Shown here piece by piece: positions 8,511 through 19,776 of a DNA stretch of 64,000 nt. Numbering within the stretch: position 1 is the first letter of the stretch; every line of letters begins with the position of its first letter. Source of the stretch: Clostridiales bacterium. GTDB lineage: Bacteria; Bacillota; Clostridia; Oscillospirales; Oscillospiraceae. The notes under the pieces were generated by a model that was not told the origin of the DNA, made no database searches, and saw nothing but the letters and a program-made list of their open reading frames with translations. Where the stretch lies: positions 1 through 64,000 of the forward strand of contig SFFV01000004.1 in the NCBI GenBank assembly GCA_004557735.1. Reading direction: 5' to 3'. Position numbers and translations under genes: made by a program.

Positions 8511-9626
8511 ATGCATTCTAATAGGTATACCGCCGCGTCGGAGCGTAAGCACCGGAACCTGCCCCGCGTGCTCGCCGCAACAGCCGCCATGCTCTGCATC
8601 GCCGCGCTGCTGCTCGTGCTGAGCGTCGTTCAGTCGCGCGCGGCAGTCGCCGCGCGGAACCGCGACGGCTTTCAGCTGCGCAGCGGAGAAAACGTCTTTT
8701 ATGCCGCCGCCGGAAATGGGCTCGCCGCCGCCACAACGACCGGCGCGCAGCTCTTCACCGCCAACGGAAAATGCGCCGCGAGCGCCGAATTTTCGATGGC
8801 GGAGCCCATGTGCGCCGGAGGGGCGCAGCTCGCAGTGTTCTGGGACGCCGGGCAAAACGGCATTCACGCGCTCTATCCGGACGGTTCGACCGCCGAGAGC
8901 GCGACCGAGGGCGGCGTATACTTCGCCGACGTGAACGAAACCGGACTCATCACCGTCCTAACCGATAAGGACGGATATCGCGGGAGCGTCGTTGTATACG
9001 ACACCGATCTCACGCCGCTTTTCCGCTGGGACGCGTCGAGCGTCACGCCCGTCTCCGCGCGAACGACCGGAAAAGGAACTCTCTGTGTGAACGGCGCCGG
9101 AGAGGACGGAGGGTATCTCCGCTTCTTCCGCATCGACCGCGAGGAGATGCAGGCCGAGTTCTTCTCCCCCGGCGAGCTGATCGTGGATTTCGGCTTTCTC
9201 TCCAACGGAACGATCGCCGCGGTGACGGAGTCGGCGCTATGCTTTCTCTCCGCAGACGGCTCGCTGCTCTCTGAGCACCGGCTCGGAAACGCACATCTCT
9301 CCGCCTTTTTGCTCCGCGGCGACTTTGCCGCCGTTGCGGCGGCGAGCGGACTCGGCGGCGGCGAGACCGTAATCACAACGTTCTCTCCCGCCGGTGAGCC
9401 GTTGGGCAGCTTTTCCGCCCCTCTGGAAGCCGCGGCCATGTCGTCCTGCGGCAGTCAGCTTCTCGTCCTCTTCACCGGAGAGGAATCCACGCTCTTTTCC
9501 TCTGCGCTGGAGGAGATCGTATCCTATCAGCCGCCGGAGGATGTCCGGCAGGCGTTTCTCTGCTCGGACAGCCGCGCTCTTTTCGCCGGTGCGTCCGGCG
9601 TTGTTCAAATCGATTTCAACCGGTAG
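8511..9626 (+). CDS. Single-pass membrane protein with propeller-like ectodomain (DUF5711-like)
   Basis: ATG 8511 has a GGAGG site 5 bases upstream. Residues ~20-42 form one membrane helix (VLAATAAMLCIAALLLVLSV). The remaining ~325 residues are Gly/Ala/Ser-rich with repeated short strands (for example AQLFTANGKCAASAEFSM), suggesting a beta-propeller outside the membrane. It resembles the DUF5711 family, often found before cvpA in Clostridia; I am only moderately sure of that name. Function unknown. It sits between truA and cvpA, all in one direction. Confidence 0.65.
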   Translation: MHSNRYTAASERKHRNLPRVLAATAAMLCIAALLLVLSVVQSRAAVAARNRDGFQLRSGENVFYAAAGNGLAAATTTGAQLFTANGKCAASAEFSMAEPMCAGGAQLAVFWDAGQNGIHALYPDGSTAESATEGGVYFADVNETGLITVLTDKDGYRGSVVVYDTDLTPLFRWDASSVTPVSARTTGKGTLCVNGAGEDGGYLRFFRIDREEMQAEFFSPGELIVDFGFLSNGTIAAVTESALCFLSADGSLLSEHRLGNAHLSAFLLRGDFAAVAAASGLGGGETVITTFSPAGEPLGSFSAPLEAAAMSSCGSQLLVLFTGEESTLFSSALEEIVSYQPPEDVRQAFLCSDSRALFAGASGVVQIDFNR

Positions 9627-9662
9627 TTTTTCACCGGTCGCGCCCGAAAAAGGAGGCTTTGC

Positions 9663-10382
9663 ATGAAAGCGGTACTGAGTCTTTTGTTTTTGTCCATACT
9701 CATTTTCTGCGCCTGGTCCGGCTATAAGAAGGGGCTCGTCATGGGCATATTCAGCCTGATCGCATTTGTCGTTTCGGTATACGGCGCCAATCTCCTCTCC
9801 CAGACCTATTCCGGAGAGGTCATCGACGCGCTGCGGCCGTTCGCCAGCGGCTTTGTTGAGGTAAATGTTGTCAATAAGACCGTCCGCCCCGCCATGGGGA
9901 TCGACAGCGCCAATCTCTCCGTCAAGGACTATTTTGCACAGAATCCCGGCCGTGAAACGGAGTTCTGCACGCTCACCTACAACGGCATGGGCATTTACGA
10001 ATCCACCAGCGAGCAGATGGCGGACGAGGCCGTCGCCTACGCGAGAGAAAATAACGCCGAGCTCATCGACGCCGTCGTAGAAGTGCTCTGCCGCCGCATA
10101 TCCTATGTCGGTGGGTTTATTATCGCGTTCGTCATGATCCTGATCCTCCTCACGGTGATCGGGAACATCCCCAATATCAGCTTCCAGATACCGAACCACG
10201 AACTGCTCAACGACATCGGCGGCGCAGTGGCCGGCTTTGTGCAGGGCATCGCGTTCTGCCTCATCATTGGCTGGGCGCTGCGGTTTGTCGGACTTCTTGT
10301 ATCGCAGGAGACGCTTTCCAACACGTTCCTCGTCTCCTGGTTTATGGACCGCACGATCTTTGTGCACCTTCTCGGAATATAA
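9663..10382 (+). CDS. CvpA family membrane protein
   Basis: A 239-residue protein with an N-terminal hairpin SGYKKGLVMGIFSLIAFVVS typical of CvpA, followed by a variable loop (~residues 45-140) and two or three C-terminal helices (VGGFIIAFVMILILLTVIG, then a helix rich in Gly and Ala). CvpA proteins are linked to colicin V export, purine pathway regulation or cell envelope stress, but no biochemical role is settled. The start has a strong AAAGGAGG site. It is followed 30 bases later by the ClpC-like gene. Confidence 0.85.
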   Translation: MKAVLSLLFLSILIFCAWSGYKKGLVMGIFSLIAFVVSVYGANLLSQTYSGEVIDALRPFASGFVEVNVVNKTVRPAMGIDSANLSVKDYFAQNPGRETEFCTLTYNGMGIYESTSEQMADEAVAYARENNAELIDAVVEVLCRRISYVGGFIIAFVMILILLTVIGNIPNISFQIPNHELLNDIGGAVAGFVQGIAFCLIIGWALRFVGLLVSQETLSNTFLVSWFMDRTIFVHLLGI

Positions 10383-10412
10383 CGTTATCTCACAGAATAC
10401 AGGAGAACATCT

Positions 10413-12734
<2,322 letters not shown>

Positions 12735-12746
12735 ATCCCATATACG

Positions 12747-12786
12747 AAAAACGCCTCACGCAGGTTTTTCCCGCGTGAGGCGTTTT
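12747..12786. terminator. Bidirectional terminator between clpC-like and FAD gene
   Basis: AAAACGCCTCACGC and GCGTGAGGCGTTTT form a 14-bp stem with an A-run on one side and a T-run on the other, between converging genes. Confidence 0.85.
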
Positions 12787-12800
12787 CCTTTGTATTGAGT

Positions 12801-14285
12801 TCATCCGACGCGGCAGTGCGCGCCGAGGCTTTCTTTCCTTTCCAGCGCGGCGCGCGTCACGCTCTCCGCCGTGGCGAGCATGCTGCGAAGCTCGTTCCAC
12901 TCGGCAAGTGACGCCGGACGGCGCTCGCGCAGAGCGTCCCTGAGCTTTCCGATCCCGCCAAGGGCCCGCTCCATCCCCTCTTGCGTTCGGATGACGGAGA
13001 CATCCTTCTGCATGGTTTCGCGAAGCTCGCTGCGCAGGTCGCGAAGCGAATCCGCGCCAAGCTCCGGATAGCCCGAAAGGATACAGTCGGCCGCCGCGTC
13101 GGTTTCCGGCGCCGCCGTATCCGCTGCGGCATATTTCGCGGCATTTTCCCCCGCGATCAAGCCGAACACGACCGTTTCCGTCAGCGCGCTCCCGGCGAGG
13201 CGGTTGGCTCCGTGCAATCCGCCGGTGACCTCGCCGCAGGCATAGAGGCCTGCAACGTCCGTAGCGCAGTCGGTGCGCAGCGGCACGCCGCCCATGAAGA
13301 AATGCGCCACCGGGCGGATGAGCAGCGGCTTATCCGGGTTATCGCGCGCCATACGCGCAATGTTGGGACACTCGCGCTCGAGATACGCCTTGTCGCAGCC
13401 GGAAAGGTCGAGCCGCACTTCCTTTTCGGCGAACTCGGCGCGCGCGACGACGTCGCGGTTTTCCAGCTCCTTCATCGGGTAGCGCTCACAGTCCATGAAC
13501 CGCTCGCCCTTCTCGTTGCGCAGTACCGCGCCGTGGTCGAAGAGATCCGGGAAAATATCCGCCCGCCCGGGCGAATAGATGCGGTAGGGGTAAAACTGCA
13601 CAAACTCCATGCCCTGCAGCGGCAGTCCGCAGCGCGCAGCCATGGCGTAGCCGTCGCCGGTCACATCGCGCGTGTTGCTCGTCGCAGCGTATATGCCGCC
13701 GGCGCCGCCGCAGCCGAGGATCACCGCTTTGGCCGGGTAAACGCGCAGCTCTCCGCCGCAGAGCGCAAGAGCGCCCTGCGCGCGGCCGTGCCCGGTGAGG
13801 ATATCGCAGACGGTCACACCGTCCTCCACGGTGATGTTGGGATGCTCGTTCAGCTTCCCCCGCACGGCCTTTGTGAGAATACGCCCCTGCTTGGGTGAGC
13901 AGCAGGCAAGATACGGGTATTCTCCGCCGTTTTCCGAAAGCGTCCGGTATTCGAGCGGCAGGCCGAAACCGCGCAGCCGCTCCATCGCCGCAGCGGCGTG
14001 ATCCACAAAGAACGCCGCGGTCTCCGCGTTCTGCTGCCCCGCGCCGGAGGCGAGGAAACGGCGGCGGTAATCCTCGCGCAGACCGGGCGCGTCCGGCGCG
14101 AACCGGTGTACCGACATAGCCACCACGGAATTGCCGGAGCCGCCGGTTTTGCTCTTGCAGAGGATCCGCACCGCGGCACCGCTCTCCGCAGCGGCGAGCG
14201 CGGCGTACATGCCGGCCAGACCGCCGCCGATGACGAGCACATCGCTGCACGGCTCGGTTTTATACGTAAAAGACGCTGTCTTCAC
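12801..14285 (-). CDS. FAD-dependent oxidoreductase of the fumarate reductase/L-aspartate oxidase type
   Basis: The GTG at 14285 is chosen because AAAGGAG lies 8 bases upstream and the dinucleotide fold follows at once (DVLVIGGGLAGMYAALAAAE). Other family blocks are GGSGNSVVA, HFFMGGVPLRTDCATDVAGL and the FAD-binding GEVTGGLHGANRLAGSALTE. The C-terminal helical part is short (protein 494 residues), as in stand-alone flavoproteins. The substrate cannot be fixed: succinate/fumarate, aspartate or another dicarboxylate is possible. There is no iron-sulfur subunit or nadA/nadC next to it. Confidence 0.8.
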   Translation of the reverse strand: MKTASFTYKTEPCSDVLVIGGGLAGMYAALAAAESGAAVRILCKSKTGGSGNSVVAMSVHRFAPDAPGLREDYRRRFLASGAGQQNAETAAFFVDHAAAAMERLRGFGLPLEYRTLSENGGEYPYLACCSPKQGRILTKAVRGKLNEHPNITVEDGVTVCDILTGHGRAQGALALCGGELRVYPAKAVILGCGGAGGIYAATSNTRDVTGDGYAMAARCGLPLQGMEFVQFYPYRIYSPGRADIFPDLFDHGAVLRNEKGERFMDCERYPMKELENRDVVARAEFAEKEVRLDLSGCDKAYLERECPNIARMARDNPDKPLLIRPVAHFFMGGVPLRTDCATDVAGLYACGEVTGGLHGANRLAGSALTETVVFGLIAGENAAKYAAADTAAPETDAAADCILSGYPELGADSLRDLRSELRETMQKDVSVIRTQEGMERALGGIGKLRDALRERRPASLAEWNELRSMLATAESVTRAALERKESLGAHCRVG

Positions 14286-14354
14286 ATTCGTAACTCCTTT
14301 CGGACAATTGGCAAATATACAGAAAATATAACATATTTCCATGCAAAAGACAAA

Positions 14355-14376
14355 CCCCATACCTTACGGTATGGGG
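14355..14376 (-). terminator. Terminator downstream of the NCS1 permease gene
   Basis: CCCCATACC and GGTATGGGG form a 9-bp stem with a 4-base loop, followed on the minus strand by TTTGTCTTTTG. Confidence 0.65.
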
Positions 14377-14420
14377 TATGCTTTTCGGGGGCAAATGACG
14401 AAATTATGTTTTTAACGGGA

Positions 14421-15731
14421 TTACTCCGCTTTGCCGGTGGCTTCCTTGTTCCAGGACTTGTCGAGAGCCTTGCTGAGGCCCCAGTACAGGAAGAATGCAA
14501 CGACCATGCTCACAACCGCCGGGATCATGAAGTTGTGATTGATGCAGATCTGGCCAACGGTGGTAGAGACAGCCCAGGCGAGAAGGCCGACCCAGTTGAT
14601 GGTCTGATTCTCCTTGGAGTTCTTCACGCACCACTGCTCGGCGATCATCATCGCCGGGATCGGCGGCAGAAGCACGGACAGCGCCTTGATGATGGGCAGC
14701 AGGTACTTCACCGCGCCGACAGCCGCGAAGATGGCGGCGAGGGCGGCCACGATGATGGCAAGCCAGGCGTGCTTGACCTTACCTTCGAGCTTCGTGTCAA
14801 CGAAGATATTCTGCAAGGAGAGAGACGCGGAGTAGATGTTGTTGTCCTGCGTAGTCCAGACGCAGAAGATGGCGCAGACGAACACCAGAATGCCGAGACC
14901 GAGAGCCGCGGTAGCGGCGACGAAGCTGGCGTTTCCGGTAGCCTGCGCGGTCATGGCGCCGACCAGTTCGATCATGGCAAGGCCGACATACACGGCGATC
15001 GGGGCGGCAATGGCGACATGCTTGCCGTTCTTGGCATAGCGGGTGACGTCCGGCGTCACGATGCAGCCGAAGATCCACGCGCCGACAATGGACGTGGAGC
15101 CGGCGGCGAAGGTCAGCTGCGCCTCGCCGGGGACGTAGTTCGTGACTGCGCCAAAGCCGGTCTTGGTGCCGATGGCAATGAAAGAAGCAATGGCAAGAAT
15201 GACGGCGGCGGGAGCGCCAAGCCAGCTGACGAACTCCAGACCCTTCACGCCGCGGATGGCGGACTGGGCCCAGATGGCGACAACGATAATGGCGGTAGCC
15301 CACATGGGCAGCGGCCACCATTTGAAGTTTGCGAGAACCATGTCCGCGAAGGTGTTCGCGTTCACGGCGATCCAGTTGACGGCAGACAGAGCGATCAGCA
15401 CAGACATGATCGCCGAGCTGCGCTTGCCGAGGAAGTTGCGGGCCAGGACCAGAGTGGTTTTGCCGCTCTTGGCGCCGATGATGCCGAGCATAACAGCGAC
15501 AAAGGCGAGAATACCGTTGCCGACAATGATCGACCAGACGGTGCCACTGAAGCTCATCTTCGAGCCGACGGTAGCGCCCGTAACAAAGTTGGAAAGAGAA
15601 ATGCAATAGCCGATAAGAATGACCAGGATGGTACCGAATGCTTTACGTTTATCCGCGGGAACACGGCCAAAAGCGTATTCGATTTCAGAACCGCCCTGTT
15701 CAGCAGCTTTCTTTTCAGGCTCTTTGGACAT
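14421..15731 (-). CDS. NCS1 family nucleobase permease (cytosine permease CodB-like)
   Basis: A 436-residue membrane protein with about 12 helices. The ATG at 15731 has GAGGAG upstream, and the protein begins with a short charged tail. Family features include ISLSNFVTGATVGSKMSFSG in helix 1, NWIAVNANTFADM, and CIVTPDVTRYAKNGKH before helix 6, close to bacterial cytosine permeases. It would import cytosine or a related base with a cation. No deaminase lies nearby. It has its own promoter and a terminator behind it. Confidence 0.85.
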   Translation of the reverse strand: MSKEPEKKAAEQGGSEIEYAFGRVPADKRKAFGTILVILIGYCISLSNFVTGATVGSKMSFSGTVWSIIVGNGILAFVAVMLGIIGAKSGKTTLVLARNFLGKRSSAIMSVLIALSAVNWIAVNANTFADMVLANFKWWPLPMWATAIIVVAIWAQSAIRGVKGLEFVSWLGAPAAVILAIASFIAIGTKTGFGAVTNYVPGEAQLTFAAGSTSIVGAWIFGCIVTPDVTRYAKNGKHVAIAAPIAVYVGLAMIELVGAMTAQATGNASFVAATAALGLGILVFVCAIFCVWTTQDNNIYSASLSLQNIFVDTKLEGKVKHAWLAIIVAALAAIFAAVGAVKYLLPIIKALSVLLPPIPAMMIAEQWCVKNSKENQTINWVGLLAWAVSTTVGQICINHNFMIPAVVSMVVAFFLYWGLSKALDKSWNKEATGKAE

Positions 15732-15801
15732 GAAAAAAACTCCTCTCGTTCTTTTTCTGAAATGTGCGCCTCCGAAGGACACATTCCGATCACATTCCCG
15801 G

Positions 15802-15829
15802 ATTATAGCACCTTTTTTATCAAATACAA
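15802..15829 (-). promoter_or_regulatory. Promoter for the NCS1 permease gene
   Basis: TTGTAT and TATAAT with a 16-base spacer on the minus strand; the leader is about 65 bases and contains a weak hairpin. Confidence 0.6.
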
Positions 15830-15887
15830 CCCCTATTTCCTACTGCCATCGAAAATCGTCATTTTCTTCTATAAGCTCAGCAGATAT

Positions 15888-15916
15888 TTGACACTCTTTT
15901 TATAGAATGATATAAT
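15888..15916 (+). promoter_or_regulatory. Consensus promoter for the MFS gene
   Basis: A perfect TTGACA and TATAAT with a 17-base spacer, 65 bases before ATG 15981. Confidence 0.85.
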
Positions 15917-15980
15917 TTATTTTATGGTTTTTAGCAGCCATGCATTTAAGCACAAACGCCAGATGTAAGGAGCAAACGAT

Positions 15981-17279
15981 ATGAACAAACCCGGCCGCAT
16001 CCACCGCGCCTGGTGGATGCTGATCGGCTGTTGTCTGCTGCAGGGCGGCTCGCTCGGCATCATTCACAACTGCCGCGGCATTTTCTATGATCCCGTGATC
16101 GAAGATCTCGGCTTCGGTATGGGGGCTTTCTCTTTTTACATTCTCTTTTTCGGCGTCTGTTCGTGTTTTGTTCTTCCGTTCGTCGGAAAGCTCTTCCGGC
16201 GGATCGATTCGCGCATTCTCCTCGGCGGCGCTTCGCTTGTGTTCTCCGGCACGGTGTTTGTCATGGGCTTTTTCCGGACGCTGCCCGCTTTCTATATCGC
16301 CGGGGCCATTCAGGGCTTTGCCGGCGCGTTTCTCATGTTTTACCCTGCGCCGTACATTCTCGGCAACTGGTTCCACAAGAAGTGCGGGCTTGCCGTCGGC
16401 CTTTCGGCGGCGTTCTCGGGGCTTGCCGGGGTGTTGGGCAATCCGCTCGGCAACGCGATCATCCGTGCCTTCGGCTGGCGGATCGGCTTTTTCGCGTTCG
16501 GCATTATCTCTCTTGTTATGATGCTGCCGGTTTCGGTCTTTCTGCTGCGGCGCTCGCCGGAGGATGTCGGCTGCCGACCCTACGGTGCAGAGGATGATGC
16601 TGCGCTCACCGGAGCAAGCTGCCCGCTTGACGGCGTTCCGGCCTCCCGCGCCAAACGGGAGAGTTCCTTCTGGCTGTTGATTCTCGCGGGGCTGCTCGCG
16701 GCGTTCACCTGCTCCTACTATGCGCATCTCAGCCCGCTCGGCATTTACTTCGGCTACGGCTCGGTTGTCGGCGCGCTGATGGTTTCCTGTTCCATGGCGG
16801 GAAATGTCGTGGGGAAGCTCCTGCTCGGCCCTCTCTACGACCGGTTCGGGCTGCGCACCGCGCTCGCCGCCGGTACTGCAGTCACGGCGGCGGGATTTCT
16901 TCTGCTGCTTGTCAACTCGCTTACGGTGCGCATCACCGGGGCGTTTCTCTACGGCTTCTCCATGGCAATGAGCGCCATCATGACCGCCATCGCCATCCGC
17001 GATGTATACGGCAACCGCGACTACGGTGACCTGCTCTCTTACAGCTCCATGGCGTCCACGCTCGGAACCTCGGTCAACATTGCCATCATAGGGTATATGG
17101 TGGATGGTTTTGGCCGGCAGAGCGGATACATCATCAGCCTCTGGTACGGCCTTGCGCTGACGCTTGCCATGGGCGTGCTGTTCATCGTATCCGTCCGCGG
17201 CGGCCGGAAGATCGCCGCAGAATACAAGACACACTCGCACTCTCCGGCGAGCGCTGCCGGAGATACCGCAAATCATTAA
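15981..17279 (+). CDS. MFS transporter, oxalate/formate antiporter-like
   Basis: A 432-residue protein with about 12 hydrophobic helices and the MFS loop between helices 2 and 3 (GKLFRRIDSRILLGGA). A central hydrophilic loop lies at ~205-225. The N-terminal WWMLIGCCLLQGGSLGIIHN and GNWFHKKCGLAVGLSAAFSG segments recall OxlT-type monocarboxylate carriers. It probably moves a small organic acid. Its start has AAGGAG 8 bases upstream. The cysE-type gene follows after 20 bases and may share the transcript. Confidence 0.82.
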   Translation: MNKPGRIHRAWWMLIGCCLLQGGSLGIIHNCRGIFYDPVIEDLGFGMGAFSFYILFFGVCSCFVLPFVGKLFRRIDSRILLGGASLVFSGTVFVMGFFRTLPAFYIAGAIQGFAGAFLMFYPAPYILGNWFHKKCGLAVGLSAAFSGLAGVLGNPLGNAIIRAFGWRIGFFAFGIISLVMMLPVSVFLLRRSPEDVGCRPYGAEDDAALTGASCPLDGVPASRAKRESSFWLLILAGLLAAFTCSYYAHLSPLGIYFGYGSVVGALMVSCSMAGNVVGKLLLGPLYDRFGLRTALAAGTAVTAAGFLLLLVNSLTVRITGAFLYGFSMAMSAIMTAIAIRDVYGNRDYGDLLSYSSMASTLGTSVNIAIIGYMVDGFGRQSGYIISLWYGLALTLAMGVLFIVSVRGGRKIAAEYKTHSHSPASAAGDTANH

Positions 17280-17299
17280 CGGAAGGGCTGGAATTCTCT

Positions 17300-18172
17300 T
17301 TGAAGCACGATTTACTGCATCAGCAGGCGATCCGCGAGATCACGGAGCGCCTCATTTCAACCGGAAGCATGGACGGAACGCTCGAAAACTGCCCCGGCAT
17401 GAAGGAGCGTGTCTCGCGCCTCATTGCACTTCTGCGCAGCGCCATGTATCCGCATATTTTCGGCACGTCCTCCCGGCGGGGCAGCGCCGCCTCCGCCATC
17501 GCGGTGAGCTACAACCTGCAAGGCGCTGCGGAGCTTCTCGAACAGATTCTCACAACGCTTCAGCCGGAACGGACCGAGGACGAGACCGACACAGTCATCC
17601 TCCGTTTTCTTGAACAGATCCCGGAGATCAAGGCCTGCCTGGAGACCGACATTCAGGCCGCTTACGACGGCGATCCCGCCGCAATGAGCCGCGACGAGAT
17701 CATGCTCGCCTATCCCGCGTTTGAGGCGATCAGCATTTACCGGATAGCGCACCGGCTGTACAAAATGGGTATCCCCATGCTGCCGCGCATGATGACCGAA
17801 TATGCCCACCAGCTCACCGGCATCGATATCCATCCCGGCGCAACGATCGGCAACTACTTTTTCATCGACCACGGCACCGGCGTCGTCATCGGCGAAACGA
17901 CGACCATCGGCGAGCACGTGAAGCTCTATCAGGGCGTCACGCTTGGCGCAAAGAGCTTCGAGCTGGACGAACACGGCAACCCCGTCAAGGGCATCAAGCG
18001 CCATCCGGACATCGGGAACCACGTCATCGTCTATGCCGGGGCGACGATTCTCGGCGGCATGACCCGCATCGGCGACAACTGTGTGATCGGCGGCAACGTG
18101 TGGCTCACGCATTCCATCGAGGCCGGGCGCACCGTTCTCGCCGCTGAAGAGCGCGGGACGAAGATCATCTGA
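17300..18172 (+). CDS. cysE: Serine O-acetyltransferase
   Basis: A 290-residue protein with a helical N-terminal half and a C-terminal left-handed beta-helix of hexapeptide repeats (~residues 170-275): GIDIHPGATIGNYFFIDHGT, VVIGETTTIGEHVKLYQGVT and GNHVIVYAGATILGG. The catalytic His-Asp pair sits in the DHGTG segment. It transfers acetyl from acetyl-CoA to serine for cysteine synthesis. The start is TTG 17300, with GGAAGG 13 bases upstream. The family form is the longer one with an N-terminal extension found in anaerobes. No cysK lies next to it. Confidence 0.88.
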   Translation: MKHDLLHQQAIREITERLISTGSMDGTLENCPGMKERVSRLIALLRSAMYPHIFGTSSRRGSAASAIAVSYNLQGAAELLEQILTTLQPERTEDETDTVILRFLEQIPEIKACLETDIQAAYDGDPAAMSRDEIMLAYPAFEAISIYRIAHRLYKMGIPMLPRMMTEYAHQLTGIDIHPGATIGNYFFIDHGTGVVIGETTTIGEHVKLYQGVTLGAKSFELDEHGNPVKGIKRHPDIGNHVIVYAGATILGGMTRIGDNCVIGGNVWLTHSIEAGRTVLAAEERGTKII

Positions 18173-18220
18173 CTTGTGTTCTCCATCGGAACCCGCTGCG
18201 CCGGCTCCCGTTTGAAAGGG

Positions 18221-18252
18221 CTGCGGCTCGCCGCAGCGCACGCATTGTGCGC
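18221..18252. repeat. Two adjacent small GC-rich hairpins
   Basis: CTGCGG/CCGCAG with a CTCG loop, followed directly by GCGCAC/GTGCGC with a GCATT loop. They lie in the 3' region between cysE and its terminator. No function is evident. Confidence 0.4.
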
Positions 18253-18293
18253 CTGCGGCGTACAGTGCGCACGTTTGCGGGTCTTGACAGTTT

Positions 18294-18326
18294 AAAACGC
18301 CTTCTCCGGCCGGAGAAGGCGTTTTT
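18294..18326. terminator. Bidirectional terminator between cysE and the ThyX-like gene
   Basis: AAAACGCCTTCTCCGG pairs with its exact complement CCGGAGAAGGCGTTTT, with T-runs available on both strands. Confidence 0.85.
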
Positions 18327-18327
18327 G

Positions 18328-18897
18328 TTATTTATGCGCTTCGGGAATGGCGTGGTAGCGTTCAAGCTCCTTTTTGTATTCCTCGGTCTTGTCAAAGCCG
18401 CAGCCGTACATTTCCGGACAGAAGCCGCGGTAAACGCACTCGCGCACCATGCAGGAGGCAAGCTCCGGCTCGACCTTCGCCACTTCATCCTTGAGAAGCT
18501 GCCACGCCTGCCGCGTTTCGGGGCTGGCGCCGGAGCAAAGACGTTTGCGGCTGATCGTGATGAGCGCCTGCGCGTCTGCCTGACACTGGTGGAGCACCGG
18601 GGCGTTCTGCGGGCGCTCGGTGCGGTCTACGCCGGTGCGGTCGGTGCGCTGCGTGCTGACAAAGTGCTCTATGCCGATCTTGTGGCGGACGATATGTACG
18701 CTGACCCAGTACGGAAGGTCGCTCCACTTCCAGGAAAACTGCATCAGGCGGATCGGCGAATGCTCGGCAAGCAGAATTTTCTTTTTCCATGCCGCGGACG
18801 GGTACACGCCCTGATCCTTACCTACGGTGTTCATGGCGGCGTTTTTCACGTCCTGCCAGTTGTCCTCGTGCCGTAACCATGCGATCTGCATATTCAC
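18328..18897 (-). CDS. ThyX-superfamily protein with variant RHK-x7-S motif
   Basis: A 189-residue protein. Residues ~40-95 match the flavin-dependent thymidylate synthase core: an EHSPIR segment, then VSVHIVRHKIGIEHFVSTQR, where R71-H72-K73-x7-S81 replaces the usual RHR-x7-S. The C-terminus adds a Cys-rich stretch (CMVRECVYRGFCPEMYGCGF), possibly a metal site. It is short for ThyX (usually 210-250). It could be a divergent dTMP synthase or a relative with another substrate. Its ATG overlaps the TGA of the upstream Cys-rich gene, so they are translated together. Confidence 0.65.
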   Translation of the reverse strand: MNMQIAWLRHEDNWQDVKNAAMNTVGKDQGVYPSAAWKKKILLAEHSPIRLMQFSWKWSDLPYWVSVHIVRHKIGIEHFVSTQRTDRTGVDRTERPQNAPVLHQCQADAQALITISRKRLCSGASPETRQAWQLLKDEVAKVEPELASCMVRECVYRGFCPEMYGCGFDKTEEYKKELERYHAIPEAHK

Positions 18898-19193
18898 TTC
18901 TCCTCTTTCTCTCGGTTTTTCGATGCCAGCGCGGCGATCTGCGGGTATTTATCCAGAATGCGCCCGTAATTCCCGCGCCGGTGCGGGATCAGGCATGCGC
19001 TGCAATCCTTGAAGCCGGACGCCAGATACGTAAAATTGCCGCCGCATTTGTCGCCGAGGGCGTACAGCGGGCAATAGCAGAAAAGGCAGTTGAAATCGTC
19101 CGTCTTATCCGTTTTATGACAGGGGAAGTATTCGCAGTTCCGGTTCTGGAAAAACGAATATCCCTTCCCTTCCCATTCAGGCATGATCGCCAT
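18894..19193 (-). CDS. Cysteine-rich small domain protein
   Basis: A 99-residue protein with about ten cysteines in CEYFPCHK, NCLFCYCPLYALGDKCGGNF and DCSACLIPH, matching the PF04071-type cysteine-rich small domain, thought to bind metal. Such proteins occur near cobalamin genes and as single genes in anaerobes; the exact role is unknown. It overlaps the ThyX-like gene by ATGA and so precedes it in the operon. Confidence 0.75.
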   Translation of the reverse strand: MAIMPEWEGKGYSFFQNRNCEYFPCHKTDKTDDFNCLFCYCPLYALGDKCGGNFTYLASGFKDCSACLIPHRRGNYGRILDKYPQIAALASKNREKEEK

Positions 19194-19280
19194 ATCGCAT
19201 CACCTCTCCGAACAGGATACCATAAAAAAAGCCATCCGTCTACACCGGAAAATTCTTTGCGCTCGTTCCCTGTGACGTAA

Positions 19281-19310
19281 AAGGCGCCGAAGAAAACTCC
19301 TTCGGCGCCC
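19281..19310 (-). terminator. Terminator downstream of iscU
   Basis: GGCGCCGAAG pairs with CTTCGGCGCC across a short A-rich loop, followed on the minus strand by TTTT. It ends the Rrf2-NifS-IscU transcript. Confidence 0.75.
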
Positions 19311-19324
19311 TTGCGCGGAAAACA

Positions 19325-19759
19325 TCACACCATATGACAGCTTCCGCAGTTTTCGCAGTCGGGAAACCGGGAGCGGTCATAGGGGATGTTGTTCTTGTCG
19401 TAATAATCCTTAACGGCGGTCTTGATAGCCTCCTCCGCCAGTACGCTGCAATGCAGCTTGTGCGCGGGCAGGCCGTCAAGCGCTTCCACGACCTCCTTGT
19501 TCGTCACGGCGAGCGCTTCCTCGATCGTCTTGCCCTTGATCATCTCGGTGGCCATGGAGCTTGAAGCGATGGCGCTGCCGCAGCCGAACGTTTCAAACTT
19601 CACGTCTTGGATAACGTTGTCCTTTATCTTCAGATACATCTTCATGATATCGCCGCATTTGGCGTTGCCGACCTCGCCGACGCCGTCCGCGTCGGGAATC
19701 TCGCCAACATTGCGGGGATTTCTGAAATGATCCATTACCTTATCGCTGTAAAGAGCCAT
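19325..19759 (-). CDS. iscU: Iron-sulfur cluster scaffold protein IscU/NifU-like
   Basis: A 144-residue protein starting at the ATG preceded by AGGAGG. The three cluster-ligand cysteines are in GNAKCGDIM, ETFGCGSAIA and KLHCSVLAEEA, and the Asp next to the first Cys is present. A short tail with three further cysteines (DCENCGSCHMV) is appended, as in several anaerobic NifU-type scaffolds. It receives sulfur from the desulfurase encoded 17 bases upstream and assembles [2Fe-2S]/[4Fe-4S] clusters in the cytoplasm. Confidence 0.93.
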   Translation of the reverse strand: MALYSDKVMDHFRNPRNVGEIPDADGVGEVGNAKCGDIMKMYLKIKDNVIQDVKFETFGCGSAIASSSMATEMIKGKTIEEALAVTNKEVVEALDGLPAHKLHCSVLAEEAIKTAVKDYYDKNNIPYDRSRFPDCENCGSCHMV

Positions 19760-19776
19760 AATGTCTGCCTCCTGTC

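Noticed and set aside
15732..15801. Purine-type riboswitch before the NCS1 permease gene
   Set aside because: Only one weak hairpin is present; no conserved aptamer core is visible in the ~65-base leader.
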